Shown here: positions 7,012 through 16,196 of the stretch, piece after piece
Numbering within the stretch: position 1 is the stretch's first letter
Layout: each line of letters begins with the position of its first letter
Source: Haloarcula ordinaria
Lineage (GTDB): Archaea; Halobacteriota; Halobacteria; Halobacteriales; Haloarculaceae
Length of the DNA stretch: 64,000 nucleotides
Assembly (NCBI RefSeq): GCF_029338275.1
Contig: NZ_CP119789.1
Span: 620,001 to 684,000 of the forward strand
Direction of reading: 5' to 3'
Position numbers and translations under genes: made by a program
The notes under the pieces: model-generated
Seen by the model: the letters and a program-made list of their open reading frames with translations, nothing else
What the model was told of the DNA's origin: nothing
Database searches by the model: none

Positions 7012-8871
7012 TCACGCGGGCGCGAGGCCCCAGAAGAAGGCGATACCGAGGGTCGTGACGACGGCGAAGATCGCCTGGAGGGGGGCGCCGACCTTCAGAT
7101 AGTCGGTAAAGCGGTAGCCACCGGGCCCGTAGACCAGCAGGTTCGTCTGGTAGCCGACGGGCGTCATGAACGCCGTCGAGGCGGCGAAGGTCACCGCGAG
7201 GACGAACGCGAAGGGATTCGCGCCGAGCTGCTGGCCGGCCTCGACGGCGACGGGAATCATCAGCACCACCGAGGCGTTGTTCGAGATGACGTTGGTCAGC
7301 AGCGCGGTGACGACGTACATCAGGCCGAGCACCACGATAGCCGGGAGGCCGGGGGCCGCGAGGACGAAGAGGTCCGCAAGCAGGTCCGCGCCGCCGGTCT
7401 CCTGGAGGGCGACCCCGAGGGGGATGACGCCCGCGAGCAGGAAGATGACGTCCCACTGGACGGCGTCGTACAGTTCCTGGGGTTCGAGACAGCGCGTGAC
7501 GACCATCGCGACGGCGCCCGCGAGCGCGGAGACGACGATGTGGATGGGGGTCAGTGCGGCGAGCCCGACGACGGCGGCGACGATACCGACGGCGACGGGG
7601 ATCTTCTTGCGCCGGAAGTCGGGGCGTTCGACCTCCTGGGCGACGATGAAGTCCCGGTTGATGTTGAGGCGGTCGATGCTCTCGGGGGTGGCCTGGACGA
7701 GGAGCGTATCACCGATGCGCAGGCGGACGCGGTCCATCCGGCGGCGGTAGAGTTCCTGGCCGTGGCGCATCGCCAGCACCGTCGCGTCGTAGCGCGACCG
7801 GAAGTTCGAGGTGACGAGCGTCTGGCCGATGAGCGACGAGCCGGGCGCGACGACCACCTCGACGAGGTTCTGGCGCTCGCTCGCGGCCTCGAGTTCCTCG
7901 TCGTCGACCTCGACTTCGGGGATGAGGTCGAGCCCCTCGGCGTCGAGCAGGTCGACCAGCGTGTCGCGGTCGGTCCGGACCGCGAAGACGTCGCCCGCCT
8001 GGATGGTCTTCGGGCCGAGCGGTTCGAGGAAGGTCCGGTCACCCCGCACGAGCTGGATGACGTCGACGTCGAAGTCCGTCTCGGCGAGCGCCTCCTGGAC
8101 CGTCTCGCCGACGAGCGGGGAGTCCTCGCGGACGACGACCTCGGTGAGGTACTCGCCCATCTGGAACTCCGCCGTGAGGTCGTCCTGGACGTCGATACGT
8201 GCGGGAACGAGGTAGCGTCCGACGGTCAGCAGGTAGACGACGCCGACCACAGTGACGACGAGTCCGAGCTGCGTGAACTCGAACATGCCGAACGGGTGGT
8301 CGAGCAGCTCCGCCGAGATCTGCGAGGCGAGGATGTTCGTCGACGTGCCGATGAGCGTCAGCATCCCGCCGAACATCGAGGCGTAGGAGAGCGGGAGGAG
8401 GAGTTTCGACGGCGATATCTTCCCAGAGTGGGCGATGTCGGTCACCATCGGCAGGAGGATGGCGACGGCGGCAGTGTTGTTGATAAAGCCGGAGATGGGC
8501 GCCACGAGACCGACGGTGGCCCCCAGCTGTCTGGACTCGCTCTCGCCGGTCAGCGACGCGAGTCGTCGCCCGAGTATCTGGACGATACCGGTCCGCTGGA
8601 CGCCGTCAGAGAGGATGAACATCGCGAGGACGGTTATCGTCGCCGTCGATGCGAACCCGGAGAGGCCGCGGGCGAGCGGGGAGACGCCGTCACCGGGCTG
8701 GTGGAGGACGAGTATCGGGTCGGAAAGCAGGCCGGCGTCTGCGACGATAGTCGTCACTGGTTCGACCAGCATCAGCGCGACCATGACACAGATTGCGGTC
8801 ACGTCGACCGGTAACGCCTCCGTCGCGAACAGCGCCAGCGCGGCCAGAATGACGACGAACACGAACGCCAT
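7012..8871 (-). CDS. SLC13-family anion permease with two TrkA-C (RCK-C) domains
   Basis: About 619 residues. Two blocks of hydrophobic segments (first ~240 and last ~200 residues) surround a soluble middle with two TrkA-C/RCK_C-like domains, a layout typical of prokaryotic SLC13/DASS (CitT/sulfate-type) permeases. The repeated signature NNTAA(V) near residue 150 and NVISNNASVVLMIP in the second half, and SYASMFGGMLTLIGTSTN, are the family's paired substrate/sodium-binding hairpin motifs. It probably imports a di- or tricarboxylate or sulfate with sodium; the exact anion cannot be told. The ATG at 8871 is chosen; the frame extends to a TTG but this is a poor start. It stands alone between the tRNA region and a divergent-family acidic protein. 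Confidence 0.88.
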   Translation of the reverse strand: MAFVFVVILAALALFATEALPVDVTAICVMVALMLVEPVTTIVADAGLLSDPILVLHQPGDGVSPLARGLSGFASTATITVLAMFILSDGVQRTGIVQILGRRLASLTGESESRQLGATVGLVAPISGFINNTAAVAILLPMVTDIAHSGKISPSKLLLPLSYASMFGGMLTLIGTSTNILASQISAELLDHPFGMFEFTQLGLVVTVVGVVYLLTVGRYLVPARIDVQDDLTAEFQMGEYLTEVVVREDSPLVGETVQEALAETDFDVDVIQLVRGDRTFLEPLGPKTIQAGDVFAVRTDRDTLVDLLDAEGLDLIPEVEVDDEELEAASERQNLVEVVVAPGSSLIGQTLVTSNFRSRYDATVLAMRHGQELYRRRMDRVRLRIGDTLLVQATPESIDRLNINRDFIVAQEVERPDFRRKKIPVAVGIVAAVVGLAALTPIHIVVSALAGAVAMVVTRCLEPQELYDAVQWDVIFLLAGVIPLGVALQETGGADLLADLFVLAAPGLPAIVVLGLMYVVTALLTNVISNNASVVLMIPVAVEAGQQLGANPFAFVLAVTFAASTAFMTPVGYQTNLLVYGPGGYRFTDYLKVGAPLQAIFAVVTTLGIAFFWGLAPA

Positions 8872-8954
8872 GCCCGGTGTGACGGGTCCAAGTACCACAC
8901 CGGGTACGAACGATGCCAGTAGCAAAAGGATACGGGTAGGGAATCGGTGTCGGC

Positions 8955-10292
8955 CTACGAGTCCGACCCGTCCCGGCCGATATCTTCGAGCAGCGCACGG
9001 TAGCTCCGCTCGAAGACGGCCGACTGCCGGAGCGAGTTCACTGCGACCTGGAACACCGGCACGGCCAGCGGCCCGTCGTCAGTGGCGACGACGACGGCCG
9101 CGACGTGGTCGGTCTCGTCGGTCCACTCGGCGTCGAGCTCCCGGCACAGTACCTCCCCGAAGTAACTCCCGAGCTCCGTCGCGATGCTCGTGAACGCGCG
9201 GTCGTCGAAGTCGTCGTCCGCACCGAACGTGGCGTCCCGGAACCGGTCGGCGTCCCACTCGGCGTCGACGAGCGCGTCGAGTCGCGAGAGCGAGCCGGGA
9301 CCGAAATCGAGGTCGTGTTCGCCCCAGAACGCGGCGAACTCCTGGGCCGTCTCGGCGTACTCGGCCCGGATGCCGTCGCCCTCGGTCGGGTCGGGGTCGT
9401 TCGTCTTCGCGTCGGACGGCGTCTCCGTGTCGGGTTCGGGACCGTCGTCGGTCGGCTGTGCGTCATCCGTCTCGGTCCCGACGCGCGCGGGCTCGCCAAC
9501 CGGGTCCGACGACGCAGCCGACTCCATTGGCTCGGCGGCCGAATCGTCTCTGTCGGCGTCGGGCACCGGCGCCGGACCCGCGTCGGGCTCGGCCTCCCCG
9601 ATGAGGTCCGTCGGCGACTCCCCCGCTGTATCGCTCGCGGGCTCGTCGGCAAGGTCGGCGTCGGGTGTCGCGACACCCGTTTCGGCCGCCGAGTCGTCGC
9701 CTTGCGAGGGGGCCCCGTCCACGTCAGTCAGCGGTTCACCGTCCGGCGGTGCAGCGGTCTCGGGCTGGCGCTCGCGGTTTACGGATGGGGAGCCCTCGAC
9801 GTCGGGTTGCTCCTCGGGTCCTGGCGCGACGTCGCCGAGCGAAAGCTCGGCTTCGAGGTGGTCGACGACAGCCGTGAACACCGGGTCGCCCTCGAGCGAG
9901 CGGCCCGCGACCTCGAAGACGGCGACGGTCACCTCGTCGTCGGGGCCGGCGACGGTGACACCCCAGCCGTCGTCGCGCGTCCAGGTACCGTCGTACGCGC
10001 GGACGAGCACCTCGCCGAGGTAACTGCCGTACCTGAGCGCCGGGTCCGCGTACGTCGTCGCCGCAGCCGCGTCGTCGGCCGTCTCGGGGTCGTCGAGGGA
10101 CTCGACGAGCGCCTCGAGGTCGGCCAGCGAGCCGGGCGAGAAGTCGAGGCCGTCGGCGTCGGCGACCGCGTCGGCCCGCTGGCGGAAGTCCGTCGGGTCG
10201 AGCGTGGTGCTGTCCAGCAGCGTCGACGCGTCGTCGTCCGTGCCGTCGTCCGACCCACCGACGGCGTTCCTGATACTGTCGAACAGCCCCAT
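8955..10292 (-). CDS. Acidic hypothetical protein with two copies of one domain
   Basis: 445 residues. I recognise no named family. The N-terminal (~residues 30-170) and C-terminal (~320-440) parts are clearly homologous: DGLDFSPGSLADLEALV pairs with HDLDFGPGSLSRLDALV, YGSYLGEVLVR with LGSYFGEVLCR, and VAVFEVAGRSLEGDPVF with VPVFQVAVNSLRQSAVF. Between them lies a ~150-residue linker made almost entirely of Asp, Glu, Pro, Ala, Ser and Thr, probably disordered. No signal peptide or membrane segment, so cytoplasmic. It begins MGLFDSIRNAVGG, a short amphipathic start typical of many haloarchaeal proteins. Function unknown. Confidence 0.8.
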   Translation of the reverse strand: MGLFDSIRNAVGGSDDGTDDDASTLLDSTTLDPTDFRQRADAVADADGLDFSPGSLADLEALVESLDDPETADDAAAATTYADPALRYGSYLGEVLVRAYDGTWTRDDGWGVTVAGPDDEVTVAVFEVAGRSLEGDPVFTAVVDHLEAELSLGDVAPGPEEQPDVEGSPSVNRERQPETAAPPDGEPLTDVDGAPSQGDDSAAETGVATPDADLADEPASDTAGESPTDLIGEAEPDAGPAPVPDADRDDSAAEPMESAASSDPVGEPARVGTETDDAQPTDDGPEPDTETPSDAKTNDPDPTEGDGIRAEYAETAQEFAAFWGEHDLDFGPGSLSRLDALVDAEWDADRFRDATFGADDDFDDRAFTSIATELGSYFGEVLCRELDAEWTDETDHVAAVVVATDDGPLAVPVFQVAVNSLRQSAVFERSYRALLEDIGRDGSDS

Positions 10293-10354
10293 GGGACCGG
10301 GAAGGAGACGACCCTACAAGAAGGTACGGCCGACGGGTCACCCGGGCGTCAGGT

Positions 10355-12400
10355 TCAGTACTCCTCGCGCAGTTCCATCTCGGCGACGATGTCGTAGGGG
10401 TCCAGGCCCTTGCGGATACCGTCGAGCAGCTGGAACGCCTCGTCGGGCGCGAGGAAGTGCCGGGTGACCGCCCGGCCGAGCGGCGTCGGGGCCAGACCGT
10501 CGATGAACTCGTACTCCAGCAGTTTGCCGATGGCGTGTTTCGTCGGCACCTCGCCGACCATCCGGTCATTGAGCGCCTTCGCCCGCTTGCCCGCGACGGT
10601 GACGTTCGCCAGCGTCTCCTCGATAGCCGCGCTCTCGTCGTACCGGGTGACGACCGGCTCCATCTCCCCTTTCAGCAGTTTGAACGCCACCTCGTCCTCG
10701 GTCATCTCCATACTGTTGTGATAGGAGCAGTCCGGTTCGACCAGCAGGTAGACGGTCCCCTTGTCGTGGTAGTCGGGTCGGCCGGCCCGCCCGAGCATCT
10801 GCTCGAACTCCTGGACGGTGAGCCACTCGATACCCATCGCCAGCGAGTCGAAGACGACCTGGGAGGCCGGGAAGTCGACGCCGGCGGCCAGCGCCGCCGT
10901 CGTGACCACCGCCGCGATGTCCTGGTCGGCGAACTGCCGTTCGACCTGCTGGCGCTTGCGGTTGTCCAGGCCGGCGTGGTACGGCGCCGAGCTGTACTCC
11001 AGTTTCCGAGAGATCTGGTGGCAGCGTCGCCGCGAGTTGGTGAAGATGATTGTCTGGCCGCGGTACCCCTTGCTCGATTTCGCGTCGAACGCCCGCCGGA
11101 CGAGCTTGTTCTCGGTGTCGATCTTCTCCCGGCCGTCGGCGAAGGTGACGTGGCGCTCGATGGGGATGGGGCGTTCCTCGAACTCGACGAGGTTCGCGCG
11201 CAGCTTCTCGGCCAGTTGCCGGGGGTTGCCGACGGTCGCCGAGAGGTAAATCCACTGGGTGTCGTCGCTGTCCGGTGCGCCGCCGGTCTCGCAGTAGTAC
11301 TTCAACCGCGAGATGAGGCCGTCGAGGCGGTGGCCCCGTTCCTCCTCGCCCAGCGTGTGGACCTCGTCGATGACGACCGTCCCGACGGTGCCGAGGTCCT
11401 TGCCGGTCCGGAGCGCGTGGTCGATACCCTCGTAGGTGCCGACGATGACGTCGGCGTCGGGGTCGAACCGCCCGCCCTCGTCGGCGATGCGACTCGCACC
11501 CACGCGCAGCGAGACGTCGACCATATCGCCGTACCGTTCGTTGAACGACTCGTACTTCTGGTTCGCGAGCGCGACGAGCGGGACCAGGAACAGCATCTTG
11601 CCCTTGTTGTTGAGCACGCGGTCCAGACCGGCCATCTCGCCGACGAGCGTCTTGCCGGTCGCCGTCGCCGAGACGATGAGCTGGTCCTCGCCGTCGGTCG
11701 CGCCGTGTTCGACCGCGAGGCTCTGGACCGGGAGCAGCGTGTCGAATCGGGACTCGAGGTGTTGCTGGATGCCCGGATGCAGGGACAGCGAGTCCGTCGG
11801 CACGAGGTCGATGTCGTCGACCGTCGCGGATATCTCGTCGAACTTCGTGAGGTCGGGGTCTAAGTTCCCCGACAGCAGGTTCGTGATGCGCTCTAGGTCC
11901 TGGACCTCCAGCAGGAGGTCCTCCAGCCGGTCCCTGGCGTCGCTGGTTATCGCGCCGTTGAACGCCAGCTCCCGGTCGAGCTCCTCTTTCGCGCAGTCGG
12001 GGCAGATTGTCTCGCCGTCGGCCTGGATGGCCGTCTCGCTCGTTATCGGGGCGTAACGGCCGGCATCGGCGCAGAACCGACAGGTCCGGACGACCTTGGC
12101 GTCGAGCTGGTAGGCGTCGAGCATCTCCCTGGCGCGTTCGCGCGCTCTGGGCGTGGTCTGTTCGGAGATGCGGATGCGGGCTGCACGGCGGGCGATATCG
12201 ACGAACTGGTCGGGCGCGCGGAGGTCCTCGCTCGTGCCGTCTTTGATACGGAGCCGGCGCGGGCGGGGGCCTGCGTCGGTCTCTTTGAGCTCCAAGATAC
12301 CGTAGAACAGCCGCCCGCCGTCGCGCTGTCCGACGACGCGGAACTCCTCGCCGCGCTCGTGGAGAAAGAGGGTATCGACCTGTGCAGCCTGCTGTGACAC
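10355..12400 (-). CDS. Ski2/Hel308-like DEAD/DEAH-box helicase
   Basis: 681 residues, GTG start. An N-terminal ~110-residue domain is followed by a four-cysteine zinc site (CRFC at ~110, CPDC at ~133), then an SF2 helicase core: Walker A SATATGKT (~243-250), DEVH box VIDEVHTLG (~339), motif III LSATVGN, and motif VI region EQMLGRAGRPDY. The C-terminal ~130 residues form a helical domain. Core order and the QMLGRAGR motif are those of Ski2/Hel308-type helicases, which remodel DNA forks or RNA. The N-terminal zinc module separates it from canonical Hel308. It sits alone, minus strand, next to the divergent M50 protease gene. Confidence 0.88.
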   Translation of the reverse strand: MSQQAAQVDTLFLHERGEEFRVVGQRDGGRLFYGILELKETDAGPRPRRLRIKDGTSEDLRAPDQFVDIARRAARIRISEQTTPRARERAREMLDAYQLDAKVVRTCRFCADAGRYAPITSETAIQADGETICPDCAKEELDRELAFNGAITSDARDRLEDLLLEVQDLERITNLLSGNLDPDLTKFDEISATVDDIDLVPTDSLSLHPGIQQHLESRFDTLLPVQSLAVEHGATDGEDQLIVSATATGKTLVGEMAGLDRVLNNKGKMLFLVPLVALANQKYESFNERYGDMVDVSLRVGASRIADEGGRFDPDADVIVGTYEGIDHALRTGKDLGTVGTVVIDEVHTLGEEERGHRLDGLISRLKYYCETGGAPDSDDTQWIYLSATVGNPRQLAEKLRANLVEFEERPIPIERHVTFADGREKIDTENKLVRRAFDAKSSKGYRGQTIIFTNSRRRCHQISRKLEYSSAPYHAGLDNRKRQQVERQFADQDIAAVVTTAALAAGVDFPASQVVFDSLAMGIEWLTVQEFEQMLGRAGRPDYHDKGTVYLLVEPDCSYHNSMEMTEDEVAFKLLKGEMEPVVTRYDESAAIEETLANVTVAGKRAKALNDRMVGEVPTKHAIGKLLEYEFIDGLAPTPLGRAVTRHFLAPDEAFQLLDGIRKGLDPYDIVAEMELREEY

Positions 12401-12458
12401 GTCCGTATGTAGGGCGCGGGCCCTACTTCAGTCACTCGACACGGGCCGGCCACAGCGC

Positions 12459-12466
12459 GTTTAAGT
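12459..12466 (+). promoter_or_regulatory. TATA box of the M50 protease gene
   Basis: GTTTAAGT lies about 27 nt upstream of the ATG at 12489, the spacing expected for a leaderless haloarchaeal transcript; this supports that start codon. Confidence 0.5.
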
Positions 12467-12488
12467 CGCCTCCCCGACAACTGCAGGT

Positions 12489-13682
12489 ATGCGCCGGTTC
12501 CGTATCGGGAGCGTGTTCGGGATTCCCATCCAGCTCGACCTGACGTTCCTGCTAGTGTTGCCCCTGTTCGCCTGGATCATCGGGACGCAGGTCGAGCAGA
12601 CCACCGGGTTCCTGAACGAGGTGCTTGCCGCCGGGCTCGACCCGGCGATGCTGGCGAACGGCAACCTCGTCTGGGTGCTCGGAATTACGGCCGCCGTCGG
12701 CCTATTCAGCGGCGTCGTCCTCCACGAACTGGGCCACTCGCTGGTGGCCATCCGCTTTGGCTACCCCATCGACTCCATCACGCTCTGGCTGTTCGGCGGC
12801 ATCGCCCAGCTCACCGAGATGCCCGAGAACTGGAAACAGGAGCTCGCCATCGCCATCGCCGGCCCCATCGTGAGCGTCGTACTGGGGGTGCTGTCGTACG
12901 TCGCGTTCGCCCTCATCCCGGGGACCCAGTCGGTCGTTCTCGAGGCACTGCGCTTCGTCCTCGCGTATCTCGCGCTCATGAACATCGCCCTGGCCGTGTT
13001 CAACATGCTTCCGGGCTTCCCGATGGACGGCGGGCGGGTCCTCCGCGCCCTGCTTGCCCGCCGGCGGCCCTACGCCCGGGCGACGAAAATCGCCGCCGAG
13101 GTCGGGAAGCTGTTCGCCGTCTTCCTTGGCCTCTTTGGCCTGTTCGTCGTCGGCAACATCTTCCTGGCCGGCCTGGCCTTCTTCATCTACATCGGGGCGT
13201 CCGGCGAGGCCCGACAGACCTCGATGCGCGCCGCCTTCGAGGGCGTCACCGTCCAGGACGTGATGACGCCGGCCGACCGCGTCACCTCGGTCACCCCCGA
13301 GATGTCCGTCCGCGAGCTCATCCAGACGATGTTCCGGGAGCGCCACACCGGCTACCCGGTCGAGAAGGACGGCGAGGTCGTCGGCCTGGTCGCCCTCGAA
13401 GACGCTCGCGCCGTCCGAGACGTCGAGCGCGACGCCTACACCGTCGGCGACGTGATGACCACCGAGATACTCACTATCGGGCCCGACCGCCCCGTGATGG
13501 ACGCGCTGACCGAACTCCAGGCGAACTCCGTCGGCCGACTGCTCGTCACCGACGAGGCGGGGGAGTTCCTGGGGCTGCTGACGCGCTCGGACATCATGAC
13601 GGCACTCTCGATCATCAAATCCAGCAGCGAGTACGGCGCGCTGAACTCGTCCGACTCACAGACGATTCGGCCCGAGCCCTGA
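12489..13682 (+). CDS. M50 (site-2 protease) membrane metalloprotease with CBS pair
   Basis: 397 residues. Membrane segments are spread through the first ~240 residues. The zinc motif HELGH (in LHELGHSLVA, ~residue 80) and the second metal/substrate motif NMLPGFPMDGGRVL (~residue 172) define a site-2 protease of the SpoIVFB/Rip group, which cuts substrates within the membrane. The C-terminal part (from ~residue 255) holds two CBS repeats (VMTPADRVTSVTP and VMTTEILTIGP), which bind adenine nucleotides and could tie proteolysis to energy status. Single gene, divergent from the helicase. The proteolytic target is unknown. Confidence 0.93.
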   Translation: MRRFRIGSVFGIPIQLDLTFLLVLPLFAWIIGTQVEQTTGFLNEVLAAGLDPAMLANGNLVWVLGITAAVGLFSGVVLHELGHSLVAIRFGYPIDSITLWLFGGIAQLTEMPENWKQELAIAIAGPIVSVVLGVLSYVAFALIPGTQSVVLEALRFVLAYLALMNIALAVFNMLPGFPMDGGRVLRALLARRRPYARATKIAAEVGKLFAVFLGLFGLFVVGNIFLAGLAFFIYIGASGEARQTSMRAAFEGVTVQDVMTPADRVTSVTPEMSVRELIQTMFRERHTGYPVEKDGEVVGLVALEDARAVRDVERDAYTVGDVMTTEILTIGPDRPVMDALTELQANSVGRLLVTDEAGEFLGLLTRSDIMTALSIIKSSSEYGALNSSDSQTIRPEP

Positions 13683-14068
13683 GGTCGGATGGCGCTCCCA
13701 GGAGCATGTCTCGCTCCGGTCACTGAATCGTTGCGTACTGCCGATATCTGAAGATCGACATCCAGAGGGAGTGAGTAAATAAAACGAAAGGCGAGTTTCA
13801 GAAACAGATATCATAAATGACGCGAGAGTGTCCCCATATAGTAGAGATAAAATTCTCTTTGACGGAGTTTTGTGTTCGAGAGAGAGTTTCGGGTAGTATA
13901 GTTCCAATATGTCGGAGGTAGTGCTCCCAAAATACTGAAAGCGAATATGTATGGCCACTATATCGTTTCGTATCCGGTGCCACTAGCGCTCTGTTCCCGG
14001 GCCGACTCCGTATCGAGTCTCAGCCCGAACCGAAGCGGATGAGTACGTAGCAGTGAAATCACGTGCCC
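13683..14068. other. AT-rich intergenic region before the catabolic island
   Basis: 386 bp without a convincing gene. GC drops sharply between ~13770 and 13980 relative to both sides, with several runs such as AGTAAATAAAACG and a TATA-like ACTATATCG at ~13957 that could serve the ridA gene. No terminal repeats, tRNA fragment or transposase remnant is recognised. It marks the left border of the accessory cluster. Confidence 0.5.
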
Positions 14069-14443
14069 ATGGAAGAACTCACGACCGACGACGCACCGGA
14101 TAGCATCGGACCGTTCTCACAGGGAATCGCGACAGGCGACCGCATCTACGTCTCCGGCCAGGGACCGGTCGACCCCGAGACGGGCGAAGTCGTCCCCGGT
14201 ACGCCCGGAGAACAGACGCGGCGGACGCTGGAGAACGTCGAAGCCGTCCTGCAAGCCGGCGGCGCGTCACTCGACGACGTCGTCAAATCGACAGTGTTCG
14301 TCAAGGACATGCGATATTACGACGAGGTCAACGAAGTGTACGGAACCCTCATGTCGCCGCCCTATCCGGCCAGGAGTGCTGTCGAGGTCGTAAAGCTGCC
14401 CGTCGATATCGACGTCGAGATAGAAGTCGTCGCGGAGAGATAA
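14069..14443 (+). CDS. ridA: RidA-family reactive enamine/imine deaminase
   Basis: About 124 residues, the usual size for RidA (YjgF/YER057c). The chain has the family signatures IGPFSQGIATGDRIYVSGQ near the N-terminus, and the C-terminal PPYPARSAVEV containing the conserved Arg that binds the carboxylate of the substrate. RidA trimers hydrolyse 2-aminoacrylate and other imines released by PLP-dependent dehydratases and by amino-acid oxidation. The ATG at 14069 is chosen over the GTG two codons earlier. It is the first gene of the accessory island and is followed by an NCS1 permease; the island also encodes a threonine-synthase-like PLP enzyme, a plausible source of its substrate. Confidence 0.93.
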   Translation: MEELTTDDAPDSIGPFSQGIATGDRIYVSGQGPVDPETGEVVPGTPGEQTRRTLENVEAVLQAGGASLDDVVKSTVFVKDMRYYDEVNEVYGTLMSPPYPARSAVEVVKLPVDIDVEIEVVAER

Positions 14444-14650
14444 CCACGTAACGTCATCGTGGTGTTCTCGCGGAGACCGCACATTCATCGATTCCCGTAG
14501 TGTCACAGCTGGTCGGCGCGACCACACCGTAGGAGAGTCCACCTGTACGAGAAGTGCGGTAGCAGCCGCCCGTCCCCCGCTGTGTGGCGAACCTGTGTGA
14601 AAGTGTCTAGCACAAGCTTTTTGAGCGATGTCGAGAGTGTGATAACTGCA

Positions 14651-15988
14651 ATGGCGCTAATCGAAACCGAAGGGGTAGATGTAATTCCGGAATCAGAGCG
14701 GACGCGTGGATTCTTACAGATATTCACCATCTGGGCCGGATTCAGCATCGTCATCACCAACTTCCTGCTTGGGTCGCTGACCGTCGGCGCAGGACTGGTG
14801 ACAGGTATCGCAGCCGTGGTCATCAGTGTCGTGTTGGTCGGGGTAATCGTATATCTCGGGACCTATATCGCGGCGAATGAGGGCACGGCCGGGACGACAG
14901 CGATGCGGTCGGCGTTCGGCATCAACGGCCGCGTCATTCCAGCTCTCGCGACCGTCCTGGCCACGGTCGGCTGGTTCGGCGTCCAGACGGGAATCGTCGC
15001 CTCCAGCACCGCCGGCATCCTCACGAATTTCGGTATCGAGTTCCCGTACATGTTCGAGATACTGGCGCTCGTCCTCGGACTGCTGATGGCCTCGGTCGCG
15101 ATCTTCGGCTACGAGTGGATCGAGGTACTGAACAAGATCGCCGTGCCGATTATGACCGTCCTGCTCGCACTGGTCGTCTACCAGATCGTCACGCAGTTCG
15201 GCGTCGATTTCTCGGGCGCAGGCGGAAGCGGTATGTCGTTCTGGGCGGCGATGAACGTCATCCCCGCGGCGACGGCCGCCTTCCTCATCGTCGCGATGGA
15301 CTACGGTCGGTACGGCTCGGTTGAGAAACTTCGATCGGTCTCGGCGGCGGCCACCCTCGCGTGGGTCGTCTTCGGCACCGTCCTCGCGGCGATCGGTATC
15401 CTCGCGGCGCTGGCCGCGGGCGATTGGAACCCGGTGAACATCATGGTCGAACTCGGTCTCGGCTGGGTCGGGCTCCTGTTGCTCGTCGCCGGTTCGTGGA
15501 CGACGAACGTCACGAACGTCTACGTCGGCGGCATCGCGCTGTCATAGCTCACCGGGCTGGAGCGCGTACAGATGACGACGCTCACCGGTATCATCGGAAC
15601 GGTTCTCGCCATCGGCGGTATCTTCAGTTTCGGTGGGATAACCGCATTCCTCAGCGCCCTCACCATCACGCTGGTGCCGACGACGGGCGTCTTGTTGGTG
15701 CATTACTTCCTCTTCGAGAAGGGATTCGACAGGGACGCGCTGTTCCAGCGCAGCGGCAAGTACTGGTACCTTAGCGGCTGGCACCCCGCAGCGGTTATCG
15801 CGTGGGTAATCGGAGCCACGTACGCAATCTGGGCCAACGGCTGGATTCCGGGCCTCTCGGGGGCGGCATACCTAGTCCCCGCGCTGTCGTCCGCACTCGT
15901 CGCTGGCGTAATCTACTTCGGCCTGAAGAACCCCGTCGAGAACTGGATCAGTAGCCGCTCGTCCGGAAGCGCCCGGACGGCGGACTAA
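14651..15988 (+). pseudogene. NCS1-family permease interrupted by one in-frame TAG
   Basis: The two pieces are in the same reading frame, separated only by a TAG at 15545-15547: ...YVGGIALS-stop-LTGLERVQMTT... Joined, they give a ~445-residue protein with about twelve membrane segments matching NCS1 symporters (cytosine, purine, allantoin, hydantoin or thiamine uptake). Typical features are the EGVDVIPESERT soluble start and the NVYVGGIALS-LTGLERVQ helix. The start at 14651 (MALIETEGVDV) is chosen over an upstream in-frame ATG with an atypical leader. A single base change from a sense codon would explain the stop. Whether it is a true mutation, a sequencing error or suppressed is not decidable here. 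It follows ridA and could import the substrate of the island. Confidence 0.85.
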
Positions 15989-16196
15989 CCGCTTCTAGAC
16001 GGATATCGCTCCTCTGTTTTCTGCCAGTGTGTCGCTGTACGCATCCGAGAGCGGCGGCAGCGAATCGTCGCATTGAGAACAGACCAAGTTCTGTCGGCCC
16101 TGGGTGAGACGCGTGCGTGTCCAGTGGGGCCACGGTAACCCAGAGAACGAGGGCCACACCGCCGAACAGAACGAAGAAGTCGACCCGCGCGAGCGG

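Noticed and set aside
7009..8814. Plus-strand frame of ~600 residues opposite the SLC13 permease
   Set aside because: Highly charged Asp/Glu/Arg repeats with no hydrophobic core; it mirrors the permease gene codon for codon.
15545..15547. Pyrrolysine insertion at the TAG in the permease
   Set aside because: No pyl gene is visible, and membrane permeases are not known pyrrolysine proteins; a nonsense mutation or sequencing error is simpler.
15989..16196. Possible small membrane protein or zinc-finger fragment in minus-strand frames
   Set aside because: One frame shows a hydrophobic stretch without a start codon, another has a CSQC motif; they are in different frames and neither is a complete gene. 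Perhaps a decayed remnant.
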